A stretch of 14,359 nt of DNA from Eubacterium sp. GTDB lineage: Bacteria; Bacillota; Clostridia; Lachnospirales; Lachnospiraceae. A program made the translations under genes and the position numbers. The DNA lies in NCBI GenBank assembly GCA_024697885.1, contig JAILSA010000099.1:1-14359 (forward strand). Direction: 5' to 3'. Position 1 is the stretch's first letter. Each line of letters opens with the position of its first letter. The notes beneath the pieces are model-generated. The model was not told the origin of the DNA. It made no database searches and worked only from the letters and a program-made list of their open reading frames with translations. Shown piece after piece: positions 1 to 6,154 of this stretch.

Positions 1-1147
1 TGTCCTTTGAATAGGCCATATCCTGTCCCACAAGAGCCAGGTTTTTTGCCCCCAGGTCCTGACAAATAGCAAAAAAGGAAGTGGCACCATTTCCCCCATA
101 GCGGTAAGTGGATTTTTCCACCTTGTACTCCCCGTACATAAGGTCTGGCAAGCCATTATCATAGCCAAAAATTTTCGGTCCCCTCTGCTGATCTAAGACT
201 TTATGACTTGCATTTAGCAGGGTGAAAATCGGAATATCTTTTACCCTCTCATCCTCAAAAAATCCTAGGGGTTTATCTGCCTCTACCAAAATAAAGGCAT
301 CTGGAATAATATCCTGACTCATTAAAAATGGTAGGGCAGAATCCACAGCAAATACATAAGCTCTGTCTCTTCCCTCTTTTATTGTATCAATTTCCTCTTT
401 CAGCGAAGGACCTGCACCCAGGAGAAGAACTGGGACCTCTGGGTCCCATACCCTTCTTAAGTTTGGCACTGTGGTACAATCTCCCAGCCCCTGCATATTG
501 TGAAGCTGGTTGTAGGGAGATAGGTGAATAAATCTCCTTGTAGTGTTTTTGTTGGAGTAAAGCCGTCCCACCCCATCCATATAGTAATCCACAAAAAATC
601 TTAGGGATTTTGGAAAAATTTCCCCATAATATGGGCAGGTCAAGAAACACCTACTCTGAGAATTTTCTATTGTCAGCATTTCTTCCATAACACCGGAATA
701 CATTTCTTCGTTGTAGCCCTCTACAATCACCCTAACTCCCCTTTGTTCAAAAAAACAAGTCAAATCATAGTGGTCAAGGGCATAATCAAAAATTTTCTTC
801 GATGGTTCGTAGATTAAAATCTTGTTGTCCAAATTCTTTTTTCCCAATAGTGCTCTGGCAAAAGCACCATTTCCCAGACCAAACATAAACAAATTCGCCT
901 GATCACTTATGTCTTGTCCCTCCATCCATACACCTGCCTCATGAACAGGATCATAGGGACTATTCATACGAAAAATATTACCATCACAGGTTTTTACACA
1001 GAGGGCCCCTAGCTCACTGTTTGTCTCCATGTTATCCACTTCCACAATCTGATCTGTATTTTCTCCTGCAGGATTTTGCTTGATCTTCTCGTATAATTCT
1101 GGAAACCCTCTACTTATGGCCTGTAGATTTTTCTCTCTCATATTCAT
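1..1147 (-). CDS. Maf/DUF115 motility-associated glycosyltransferase, N-terminal part (runs off left edge)
   Basis: The frame stays open from the ATG at 1147 to the left edge, giving 382 residues with no stop; the C-terminus is outside the window. Visible hallmarks of the Maf (MAF_flag10/DUF115) family are a Rossmann-like stretch around residues 85-115 (LFMFGLGNGAFARALL), GAGPSL at 244-249, GGNGATSF at 351-358 and LVGQDMAY at 372-379. Family members transfer nonulosonic acids or other sugars to Ser/Thr of flagellin in the cytoplasm before export. The start is chosen because GAGGGG lies 8 nt upstream; a second in-frame ATG two codons later (1141) is less well spaced. The gene follows a flagellin gene on the same strand, which fits a flagellin-modifying role. 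The flagellin terminator lies only 24 bp upstream, so no separate promoter fits between them. Family call is firm; the donor sugar cannot be told from sequence. Confidence 0.9.
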   Translation of the reverse strand, partial: MNMREKNLQAISRGFPELYEKIKQNPAGENTDQIVEVDNMETNSELGALCVKTCDGNIFRMNSPYDPVHEAGVWMEGQDISDQANLFMFGLGNGAFARALLGKKNLDNKILIYEPSKKIFDYALDHYDLTCFFEQRGVRVIVEGYNEEMYSGVMEEMLTIENSQSRCFLTCPYYGEIFPKSLRFFVDYYMDGVGRLYSNKNTTRRFIHLSPYNQLHNMQGLGDCTTVPNLRRVWDPEVPVLLLGAGPSLKEEIDTIKEGRDRAYVFAVDSALPFLMSQDIIPDAFILVEADKPLGFFEDERVKDIPIFTLLNASHKVLDQQRGPKIFGYDNGLPDLMYGEYKVEKSTYRYGGNGATSFFAICQDLGAKNLALVGQDMAYSKD

Positions 1148-1167
1148 ATTCTCTACCCCTCTATATC

Positions 1168-1197
1168 AAAAAAGGCAGGGAATAAATTCCCTGCCTT
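1168..1197 (-). terminator. Intrinsic terminator of flagellin A
   Basis: Perfect 12-bp inverted repeat: AAGGCAGGGAAT at 1172-1183 and its complement at 1186-1197, with a two-base centre. On the minus strand it is followed by a run of six T (1173-1168, partly inside the stem). It begins 20 nt after the flagellin A stop codon. A T-run also follows on the plus strand (1201-1207), so it may work in both directions. Confidence 0.9.
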
Positions 1198-1216
1198 CAA
1201 TTTTTTTAATCTAATC

Positions 1217-2020
1217 TTACTGTAGAAGACTAAGCACTCCCTGAGTTGACTGATTTGCCTGAGCCAGCATGGATGTTGCTGCCTGCTGCAAGATATTCTC
1301 CTTGGAGAATTTTGTCATCTCATCCGCCATATCTACATCGCGGATTCTAGATTCTGCTGACTGTAGGTTTTCTGATGTGTTTTCGTTATTTTTAATGGTA
1401 TACTCCAAACGGTTCTGGATAGCACCAAGCTGTGATCGAGTTGTTGACAATGCTGTAATATTTGCTTCAATTTTTTCAATTGCCGCTGTAGCTTTGGAAT
1501 AACTTGAAACCTGTGTTGAGATATCTGTCATTACTGTTGGATCAATTGTAATCTCAATATCCTGTTCCTTATTTGCACCTACCTGAAGATGTTTACCGCT
1601 AAAAGATCCATTACAAAGCTTCTGGGTATTATATTCTGTCTGAGTTGTAATACGATCAAATTCTGCTTTCAGTGCTGTTAACTCTTTTGCAATAGCTTCA
1701 CGGTCAGATGCAACATTGGTATCATTCGCTGCCTGTACTGCCAGCTCACGAGCTCTCTGCAAGATAGAATGCTGCTGATCCATAGCTCCCTCAGCTGTCT
1801 GGATCAAGGAAATACCATCCTGTGCATTATCTGCTGCTCTGTTCAGGCCTCGAACCTGTCCGCGCATTTTTTCAGAAATACTAAGTCCTGCTGCATCATC
1901 TGCTGCTCTGTTAATTCTGTATCCACTGGAAAGCTTCTCAGTCGCCTTCTGCAAGTTTCCTGCTACGATTCCCAATTGTCTGTTAGTGTTCATAGATGCC
2001 ATATTGTGCTGAATAATCAT
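1217..2020 (-). CDS. fliC: Flagellin A (short form, 267 aa)
   Basis: Filament subunit, exported by the flagellar type III apparatus. The N-terminal D0/D1 signature is complete (MIIQHNMASMNTNRQLGI; KLSSGYRINRAADDAAGLSISEK around 29-51). So is the C-terminal one (ESRIRDVDMADEMTKFSKEN around 223-242; final QGVLSLLQ). At 267 residues it is close to a D0-D1 flagellin with only a short variable part (about 140-190). In the segment recognised by TLR5 in Salmonella FliC, the equivalents of R90, L94 and E114 are present with no gap in the alignment. Cys136 is unusual for a flagellin. About 84% identical to flagellin B (42 differences counted by eye over 267 positions, equal length). Start fixed by AAGGAGG 8 nt upstream. 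It has its own sigma-28 promoter, GGA-rich leader and terminator, so it is probably monocistronic, with possible read-through into maf. Confidence 0.97.
   Translation of the reverse strand: MIIQHNMASMNTNRQLGIVAGNLQKATEKLSSGYRINRAADDAAGLSISEKMRGQVRGLNRAADNAQDGISLIQTAEGAMDQQHSILQRARELAVQAANDTNVASDREAIAKELTALKAEFDRITTQTEYNTQKLCNGSFSGKHLQVGANKEQDIEITIDPTVMTDISTQVSSYSKATAAIEKIEANITALSTTRSQLGAIQNRLEYTIKNNENTSENLQSAESRIRDVDMADEMTKFSKENILQQAATSMLAQANQSTQGVLSLLQ
1251..1291. repeat. 41-bp exact direct repeat, copy 1 (flagellin A 3' end)
   Basis: Identical base for base to 4301-4341 in flagellin B, same orientation, 3,050 bp apart. It encodes the conserved C-terminal D0 helix. It is part of a longer stretch of high identity between the two flagellin genes, and the segment between the copies contains both licD genes. 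Confidence 0.9.
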
Positions 2021-2028
2021 AATATATT

Positions 2029-2095
2029 CCTCCTTGATGATCTCATCGCATCCATGCCGAGATTCCTTGTTTTATTTAGCGACTTCCCTTCCGCT
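2029..2095 (-). promoter_or_regulatory. Flagellin A leader with probable CsrA-binding sites
   Basis: Minus-strand 5' untranslated region. Three GGA presentations are visible. At 2095-2078 is a hairpin with stem AGCG/CGCT and GGA in the loop. At 2062-2041 is a hairpin with TCTC/GAGA outer and GCA/TGC inner pairs and loop TGGA. At 2035-2029 is the Shine-Dalgarno AAGGAGG, itself containing GGA. CsrA dimers classically bridge a loop GGA and the SD GGA to block ribosomes, and csrA and fliW are in this window. Binding itself is inferred. Confidence 0.7.
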
Positions 2096-2117
2096 GTTGT
2101 GTTTTCTTACACCTTAT

Positions 2118-2144
2118 ATATCGGCCCTATTTTATTTTCCTTAA
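2118..2144 (-). promoter_or_regulatory. Sigma-28 promoter of flagellin A
   Basis: On the minus strand, -35 TTAA (2144-2141), 15-nt spacer, -10 GCCGATAT (2125-2118). The sigma-28 consensus is TAAA-N15-GCCGATAA, so the -10 is near perfect and the -35 has one mismatch. The predicted start near 2110 gives a leader of about 90 nt. Confidence 0.82.
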
Positions 2145-2224
2145 CCCCTTTTTCAAATTTTCTTTTTTCTTCCTTTAACCGCCTATTTATGGTATATTTG
2201 TTATAGATTAGAAGGAGGTATTCC
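2145..2224 (+). other. Upstream region of the licD pair
   Basis: AT-rich stretch between the flagellin A promoter and the first licD gene. A clear ribosome binding site, AAGGAGG (2212-2218), lies 6 nt before the licD start. I see no convincing promoter. TATATT (2193-2198) and TATAGA (2202-2207) are possible -10 elements, but neither has a recognisable -35 at proper spacing, and no sigma-28 motif faces licD. Confidence 0.4.
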
Positions 2225-3196
2225 ATGATTTTTCAAGATGATTTTTTCTTAAATGAAATTCGCAATGATTTCGAGGTTCCCGCTCTGATGAAAAGAGCCT
2301 GGGCCGCTCAGCTAGAGGTGTTAGAAGTTGTTAGAACAATTTGCCAAAAAAACAAGCTCACTTACTTTGCCTCAGACGGAACCCTGTTAGGCGCCATACG
2401 CCACAACGGCTTTATTCCCTGGGACGACGATATTGATATCTGCATGCTGAGACCAGATTATAATAAATTAAGAAAAATTCTGCCGGACCAACTTCCTCCA
2501 GGCTTTATTATTGACGGTACTTTTTCCTCCGAGAAAAAATACCAGGTTCTAAATAGTAACCCCCAACTTCGAGTTGTAGCCTTGCGAGAGCTGTGGGATT
2601 TTGACCAATATATTCAACGATTTCACGGATACCCCTTTCCCGTTGTCGGAATAGATATCTTCCCCTTAGACTATATCCCAGACGATTCTGAGGAGGCAAA
2701 GATTCAACAAGAACTGGTCAACCTAGGTACTGATATAGCAAGCAACTGGTATATATTAGATGAGAAAATTCGCAATGATCGAATAAAAATATTTGAAGAA
2801 TATACGGGAGCCCAGTTAGATCATGACAACCTCTTAGTATCCCTTTGGCGACTTGTAGACAGTCTCGCGTCTCTATATACGCAAAAGGACGGCTCCAAAT
2901 TAATGAATATGGCCTACAAGATAGGTCCTTTTTCAGCGGATTGGTTCCAATCGTCAATGACCCACAACTTTGAAAACACTGAAATTAACGTTCCAAAAAA
3001 CTATAAAGAAATACTTACTACCTTCTATGGGGATTATCAGAAGCTCGTTCGAAACACGGCCCTACACCATTACCCCTATTATGAGGAAATGGAAAAAAAT
3101 TTCCTTGCTCCCCTGCGCGATGCTGGAATCCAGGATGACACGGAAACAATTATACAGAAACTATTGAACAAGGAATTTAGTATTACATTTAATTAA
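2225..3196 (+). CDS. licD: LicD-family phosphotransferase, first copy
   Basis: 323 residues, a normal length for the LicD/fukutin-related nucleotidyltransferase-fold family. The diagnostic block is intact: GTLLGAIRH at 52-60, then GFIPWDDDIDI at 62-72, with the acidic WDDDID cluster expected to bind metal. FHGYPFP followed by GIDIFPLDY lies further on. LicD proteins transfer phosphocholine, or related phospho-substituents in distant members, from a CDP-activated donor to surface glycans. No signal peptide or membrane segment is seen, so it should act in the cytoplasm. It is encoded head-on against the flagellin genes on either side. Followed after 10 nt by a close paralogue, so the two form one transcription unit from a tandem duplication. 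No choline uptake, kinase or cytidylyltransferase genes (licA/B/C) are in the window. The substrate is unknown; flagellin or its glycan is suggested by position only, and teichoic acid or capsule remain possible. Confidence 0.88.
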   Translation: MIFQDDFFLNEIRNDFEVPALMKRAWAAQLEVLEVVRTICQKNKLTYFASDGTLLGAIRHNGFIPWDDDIDICMLRPDYNKLRKILPDQLPPGFIIDGTFSSEKKYQVLNSNPQLRVVALRELWDFDQYIQRFHGYPFPVVGIDIFPLDYIPDDSEEAKIQQELVNLGTDIASNWYILDEKIRNDRIKIFEEYTGAQLDHDNLLVSLWRLVDSLASLYTQKDGSKLMNMAYKIGPFSADWFQSSMTHNFENTEINVPKNYKEILTTFYGDYQKLVRNTALHHYPYYEEMEKNFLAPLRDAGIQDDTETIIQKLLNKEFSITFN

Positions 3197-3206
3197 GGAG
3201 ATATAT

Positions 3207-4193
3207 ATGCATTTTGAAGCCGATTTTTTCCGAGCAGAAAAGAGGTGCGACTTCCAGGTTCCTTCCATGATGAAGCACGCATGGGCTGCTCAGCTTGAAG
3301 TCCTAGACCTGGTATCGGAAATCTGTAAAAAATATAATCTTACCTACTATGCAGACTGGGGTACTCTACTCGGTGCTATTAGGCACAAGGGGTTTATCCC
3401 CTGGGATGACGACATTGATATTGCCCTAAAAAGACCGGATTATGAGACTTTACTAAAAGTTCTCCCAAAAGAATTACCAAAGGGTTTTGCCATAGGCGGA
3501 TACCTTTCTGATAATTCTACTACCGATATAAATACTATTTTGGCGCCTCTAAGAGTAAATGCCCTGTTGTCCCAATGGGACAGCTATACAGATTATATAG
3601 ATTATTTTCATGGCTACCCTTTCCCTTTTGTCGGAATTGACCTCTTCCCCCTAGACTATGTTACGGAAAATCCCGAGGAAGCAGACATTCAAAAAAATTT
3701 AATCACAATCACCGCCAAAATAACTCTAGATTGGAATAACCTGAATCCACAAGAAAAAAAGGAAAAACTGAATTTACTTCAAGACTATACTGGCGTCTCC
3801 CTTCCAGAGGATAACACGCTAATCCATCTTCGACGCCTAATAGACTCTCTCAGTTCCATATTTCAGGAATCCGACGGGAATCAACTTTGCCACCAAATCG
3901 AAAATGCTATAAAAAGTCCCAATGTCTATCCGGCCTCCTGCTTTGAATCTTCCTTAGGACTTCCCTTCGAGAATTCCTACATTTCCGTTCCTAACGGATA
4001 CGAAGAAATCCTCACTCTTATGTATGGAGACTACCATAAAATCATAAAATTTCAAAACTCGCACGACTATCCCTATTATAAAGAAATGGAAAAGACCTTT
4101 CTTTCAAGCATGAAGCAAGCAGGAATTCACGACTCCATAGATATCATTGTGAACAAGCTGATGAATCACGAGATAACTTTAAATCTACAATAA
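3207..4193 (+). CDS. licD: LicD-family phosphotransferase, second copy
   Basis: 328 residues and paralogous to the gene just upstream. The two align without gaps over at least the first 90 residues. They share VP.MK.AWAAQLEVL near the N-terminus, GTLLGAIRH at 52-60 and the intact WDDDIDI cluster at 66-72. Divergence is greater in the middle and C-terminal parts, which suggests the two enzymes may differ in acceptor. A change worth noting just before the motif is ADWG here versus ASDG in the first copy. The start is set by AAGGAG 6 nt upstream; the SD begins in the stop codon region of the first copy, so translation may be coupled. The stop codon TAA (4191-4193) overlaps the T-tract region of the converging flagellin B terminator. 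Cytoplasmic by appearance. The family is clear; the acceptor is not. Confidence 0.88.
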   Translation: MHFEADFFRAEKRCDFQVPSMMKHAWAAQLEVLDLVSEICKKYNLTYYADWGTLLGAIRHKGFIPWDDDIDIALKRPDYETLLKVLPKELPKGFAIGGYLSDNSTTDINTILAPLRVNALLSQWDSYTDYIDYFHGYPFPFVGIDLFPLDYVTENPEEADIQKNLITITAKITLDWNNLNPQEKKEKLNLLQDYTGVSLPEDNTLIHLRRLIDSLSSIFQESDGNQLCHQIENAIKSPNVYPASCFESSLGLPFENSYISVPNGYEEILTLMYGDYHKIIKFQNSHDYPYYKEMEKTFLSSMKQAGIHDSIDIIVNKLMNHEITLNLQ

Positions 4194-4221
4194 AAAACCT
4201 GCAACCCCGAAGGGTTGCAGG
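4192..4221 (-). terminator. Intrinsic terminator of flagellin B
   Basis: Minus-strand hairpin with a perfect 10-bp stem CCTGCAACCC/GGGTTGCAGG (4221-4212 with 4207-4198), loop TTCG, then TTTTTT (4197-4192). It begins 45 nt after the flagellin B stop. On the plus strand the hairpin lacks a following T-run, so it is probably a poor terminator for licD. Confidence 0.93.
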
Positions 4222-4266
4222 CCTGCAAACAAAACGTTGTGCTGTTTTTGTTCAATGAATTCGCCC

Positions 4267-5070
4267 TTAGCCGAGCAGTGACAATACTCCCTGGTTTGCC
4301 TGATTTGCCTGAGCCAGCATGGATGTTGCTGCCTGCTGCAAAATGTTCTCCTTGGAGAATTTTGTCATTTCCTCTGCCATATCTACATCGCGGATACGAG
4401 ATTCTGCAGCCTGCAGGTTCTCAGCGGTGTTGTCAGAGTTCTTAACAGTGTACTCCAAACGGTTCTGGATAGCACCGAGTTTAGAACGGGTAGTAGACAA
4501 ATTCGTAATGTTGGTATCAATAGATTCGATTGCCGCTGTAGCTTTAGCATATGTAGATACTTGAGTGGAAATATCTGTCATTTCTGTTTTGGAGATATCA
4601 ATGGCAATTGACTGATTCTTGTTTGCTCCAACCTGAAGATTCTTTCCTGTGAAGGATCCATTGCAAAGCTTCTGAGTATTGAACTCAGTCTGACTTGTAA
4701 TACGATCAAACTCGTTCTTCAGAGCGGTCAACTCTTCTTTGATAGCAGTACGGTCAGCTGCTACGTTGGTATCGTTGGCTGCCTGTACAGCAAGTTCACG
4801 AGCACGCTGCAAGATTGCATGCTGCTGGTCCATCGCACCCTCAGCTGTCTGAATAAGAGAAATACCATCCTCGGCATTGTCAGTAGCTCTGTTCAAGCCT
4901 CGAACCTGGCCTCTCATCTTCTCAGAAATACTAAGTCCTGCTGCGTCATCTCCAGCACGGTTAATTCTGTAACCACTGGAAAGTTTCTCTGTGGACTTCT
5001 GCAAGTTCTTTCCTACGATTCCCAATTGTCTGTTGGCGTTCATTGACGACATGTTGTGTTGTACTATCAT
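4267..5070 (-). CDS. fliC: Flagellin B (short form, 267 aa)
   Basis: Second filament subunit, same length as flagellin A and about 84% identical. N-terminal MIVQHNMSSMNANRQLGI and C-terminal ESRIRDVDMAEEMTKFSKEN are canonical. Differences from flagellin A concentrate at 111-116, 152-163 and 183-190, the surface-exposed variable part where Ser/Thr glycosylation would be expected. Cys136 is shared. The TLR5-contact equivalents of Salmonella R90, L94 and E114 are present. Start fixed by AAGGAGG 8 nt upstream. This copy has the better sigma-28 -35 box and the better CsrA-type leader hairpin of the two, and it directly follows the chaperone operon, so it is the better candidate for the major flagellin. 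That ranking is inference. Confidence 0.97.
   Translation of the reverse strand: MIVQHNMSSMNANRQLGIVGKNLQKSTEKLSSGYRINRAGDDAAGLSISEKMRGQVRGLNRATDNAEDGISLIQTAEGAMDQQHAILQRARELAVQAANDTNVAADRTAIKEELTALKNEFDRITSQTEFNTQKLCNGSFTGKNLQVGANKNQSIAIDISKTEMTDISTQVSTYAKATAAIESIDTNITNLSTTRSKLGAIQNRLEYTVKNSDNTAENLQAAESRIRDVDMAEEMTKFSKENILQQAATSMLAQANQANQGVLSLLG
4301..4341. repeat. 41-bp exact direct repeat, copy 2 (flagellin B 3' end)
   Basis: Identical to 1251-1291 and in the same orientation. Recombination between the copies would remove 3,050 bp, including both licD genes, and leave one hybrid flagellin gene. Confidence 0.9.
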
Positions 5071-5078
5071 AAGTCATT

Positions 5079-5112
5079 CCTCCTTGAATTTGCATCGGCA
5101 TCCTTGCCGACG
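5079..5112 (-). promoter_or_regulatory. Flagellin B leader: CsrA-type hairpin plus SD
   Basis: On the minus strand, CGTCGGCA (5112-5105) pairs with TGCCGATG (5100-5093), with one G-T pair, and presents the tetraloop AGGA (5104-5101). The Shine-Dalgarno AAGGAGG (5085-5079) lies 7 nt further on. A GGA in a hairpin loop next to a GGA in the SD is the classic two-site CsrA target, as described for Bacillus subtilis hag. The structure is seen directly; binding is inferred. Confidence 0.82.
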
Positions 5113-5137
5113 GTGTTTTGTTTTGCTTCTTGTATTA

Positions 5138-5165
5138 TATATCGGACCCTTTTCAGAATCCTTTA
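5138..5165 (-). promoter_or_regulatory. Sigma-28 promoter of flagellin B
   Basis: Minus strand: -35 TAAA (5165-5162), 15-nt spacer, -10 TCCGATAT (5146-5139), continuing ATAA. This matches the SigD consensus of Firmicutes with a perfect -35. The predicted start near 5131 gives a leader of about 60 nt. Confidence 0.9.
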
Positions 5166-5169
5166 TAGC

Positions 5170-5203
5170 AAAATGCAAATTTTTTTAAAAAATTTTGCAT
5201 TTT
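5170..5203 (-). terminator. AT-rich hairpin, probable terminator of the flaG-fliD-fliS operon
   Basis: AAAATGCAAA (5170-5179) pairs with its complement at 5194-5203, and the T-run 5180-5185 pairs with the A-run 5187-5192, giving about 16 bp with one bulge. It starts 9 nt after the last stop codon of the operon. The pairing is long but nearly all A-T, and the terminal T-run is inside the stem, so strength is uncertain. It ends 4 nt before the -35 box of flagellin B and could also act as an UP-like element. Confidence 0.6.
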
Positions 5204-5212
5204 GTACAAGAT

Positions 5213-5707
5213 CTACTTTGTCTCGTTGAAATAATAGGACTGTCCCGTCATATTTCCACCTGTCATATTCTGCATATAGGTATTGGTGGTCCGGCTATTT
5301 ACATGAAAATCACGGATATCCTTTCTCTGATCCGACAGATAAGCCTTAAATCTTATGCTGTTCTGATTTTCCAAGGCCTGTATCTCCACTCCCAGCTCTG
5401 AAACCTGCTGAATTAACTTCTGCATAAGGAGAATCTCTTCCTTGTAGGACTGTCTATGATTTACAATCTCTTCCTTCACCTGCTTGAACAAGCGGTCAAA
5501 TCCCTCATCCATTTGATTTAATTGTTCTATGTAGTCACCCTTGCGATCTACCGAGCGCTGGAACCCATCTACATCTAGCTCCTGTCCCTTTAGCATATGT
5601 TCCTGCTTCTTGGTCAAATCCAAGAGATTCGTCAGGATGCTCTTCTTTCTTCTAAGGCTGTCAAGCATCATACTGACATATACTGTCTTCTCTGTCTGAC
5701 TATCCAT
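5213..5707 (-). CDS. FlgN/FliT-like flagellar export chaperone
   Basis: 164 residues, largely charged and helical from about 5 to 125. Examples are LTNLLDLTKKQEHML at 25-39 and KGDYIEQLNQMDEGFDRL at 56-73. A polar tail ends in YYFNETK. This is the pattern of the FlgN family (a helical bundle binding hook-associated proteins, with an unstructured C-terminal tail). The position directly after fliS is where FliT sits in Bacillus, so it may be the functional FliT, holding FliD in the cytoplasm and passing it to the export gate. It lies 21 nt after fliS in the same operon, with a modest ribosome site (AGGA 9 nt upstream). No membrane segment. The sequence does not settle whether it serves FliD (FliT role) or FlgK/FlgL (FlgN role). 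Confidence 0.65.
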   Translation of the reverse strand: MDSQTEKTVYVSMMLDSLRRKKSILTNLLDLTKKQEHMLKGQELDVDGFQRSVDRKGDYIEQLNQMDEGFDRLFKQVKEEIVNHRQSYKEEILLMQKLIQQVSELGVEIQALENQNSIRFKAYLSDQRKDIRDFHVNSRTTNTYMQNMTGGNMTGQSYYFNETK

Positions 5708-5728
5708 CCATCCACATCCTAACTGTAA

Positions 5729-6106
5729 CTACTTTTTCTCACCTGCCAGGCGCATAACCTCTTTCCAGGTATCTCGCATCTCTCGAATTCTCTTTAGGGC
5801 CTCCTCAAGTTCTGTAGCGCTCTTCTTGATATTGGCCTCTCTGAGCTGCCAAAGAATATAATCATATACCCGGTCAAAATCTTCCCATACCGGATATTTG
5901 TGGTCCAGGGTTACCTGGAGTTCCGTAATAATATCCTTGGCTCTCATTATATTATTATGTACTTTCTCGTAATCCTTCTTCTCCAAACCTATAAGGGCAA
6001 TGTTACAAAACTTAATTGCTCCCTCATAGAGCATAAGAGTTAATTCTGCTGGAGAGGCTGTCAAGATCGCATTTTTTTGATATGTATTAGCTAAATTCTG
6101 ATTCAT
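5729..6106 (-). CDS. fliS: Flagellin export chaperone FliS
   Basis: 125 residues, the usual FliS length. The N-terminal signature is complete: YQKNAILTASPAELTLMLYEG at 9-29. Other family marks are KDIITELQVTLD around 56-67, YDYILWQLREAN around 81-92 and RDTWKEVM near the end. FliS binds the C-terminal D0 helix of flagellin, prevents polymerisation in the cytoplasm and delivers it to FlhA. In Bacillus it also frees FliW by competing for flagellin, so it feeds into the FliW-CsrA switch encoded upstream. Start set by GGAGG 5 nt upstream. Separated from fliD by 111 bp that hold a long hairpin, a larger gap than elsewhere in this operon. Confidence 0.96.
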   Translation of the reverse strand: MNQNLANTYQKNAILTASPAELTLMLYEGAIKFCNIALIGLEKKDYEKVHNNIMRAKDIITELQVTLDHKYPVWEDFDRVYDYILWQLREANIKKSATELEEALKRIREMRDTWKEVMRLAGEKK

Positions 6107-6154
6107 GCTTTCCTCCCATCCGGGGCTTAAAAACTCCGTTTGATTACATCCTCT

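Noticed and set aside
387..650. A short minus-strand open frame within the left-edge gene.
   Set aside because: It is an alternative frame of the Maf gene, which runs open from 1147 to the edge with GAGPSL, GGNGATSF and LVGQDMAY motifs.
1..1147. A frameshifted or degraded gene in the left-edge stretch, where no long reading frame is closed within the window.
   Set aside because: Reading the minus strand by hand gives 382 uninterrupted codons, so the gene is intact as far as visible and simply truncated by the edge.
2180..2210. A sigma-A or sigma-28 promoter for licD from TATATT or TATAGA.
   Set aside because: No -35 with acceptable spacing is present and no CCGATA motif faces licD.
2225..4193. 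The licD pair as a mobile cassette.
   Set aside because: No transposase, integrase, terminal inverted repeats or target-site duplication were seen at its borders.
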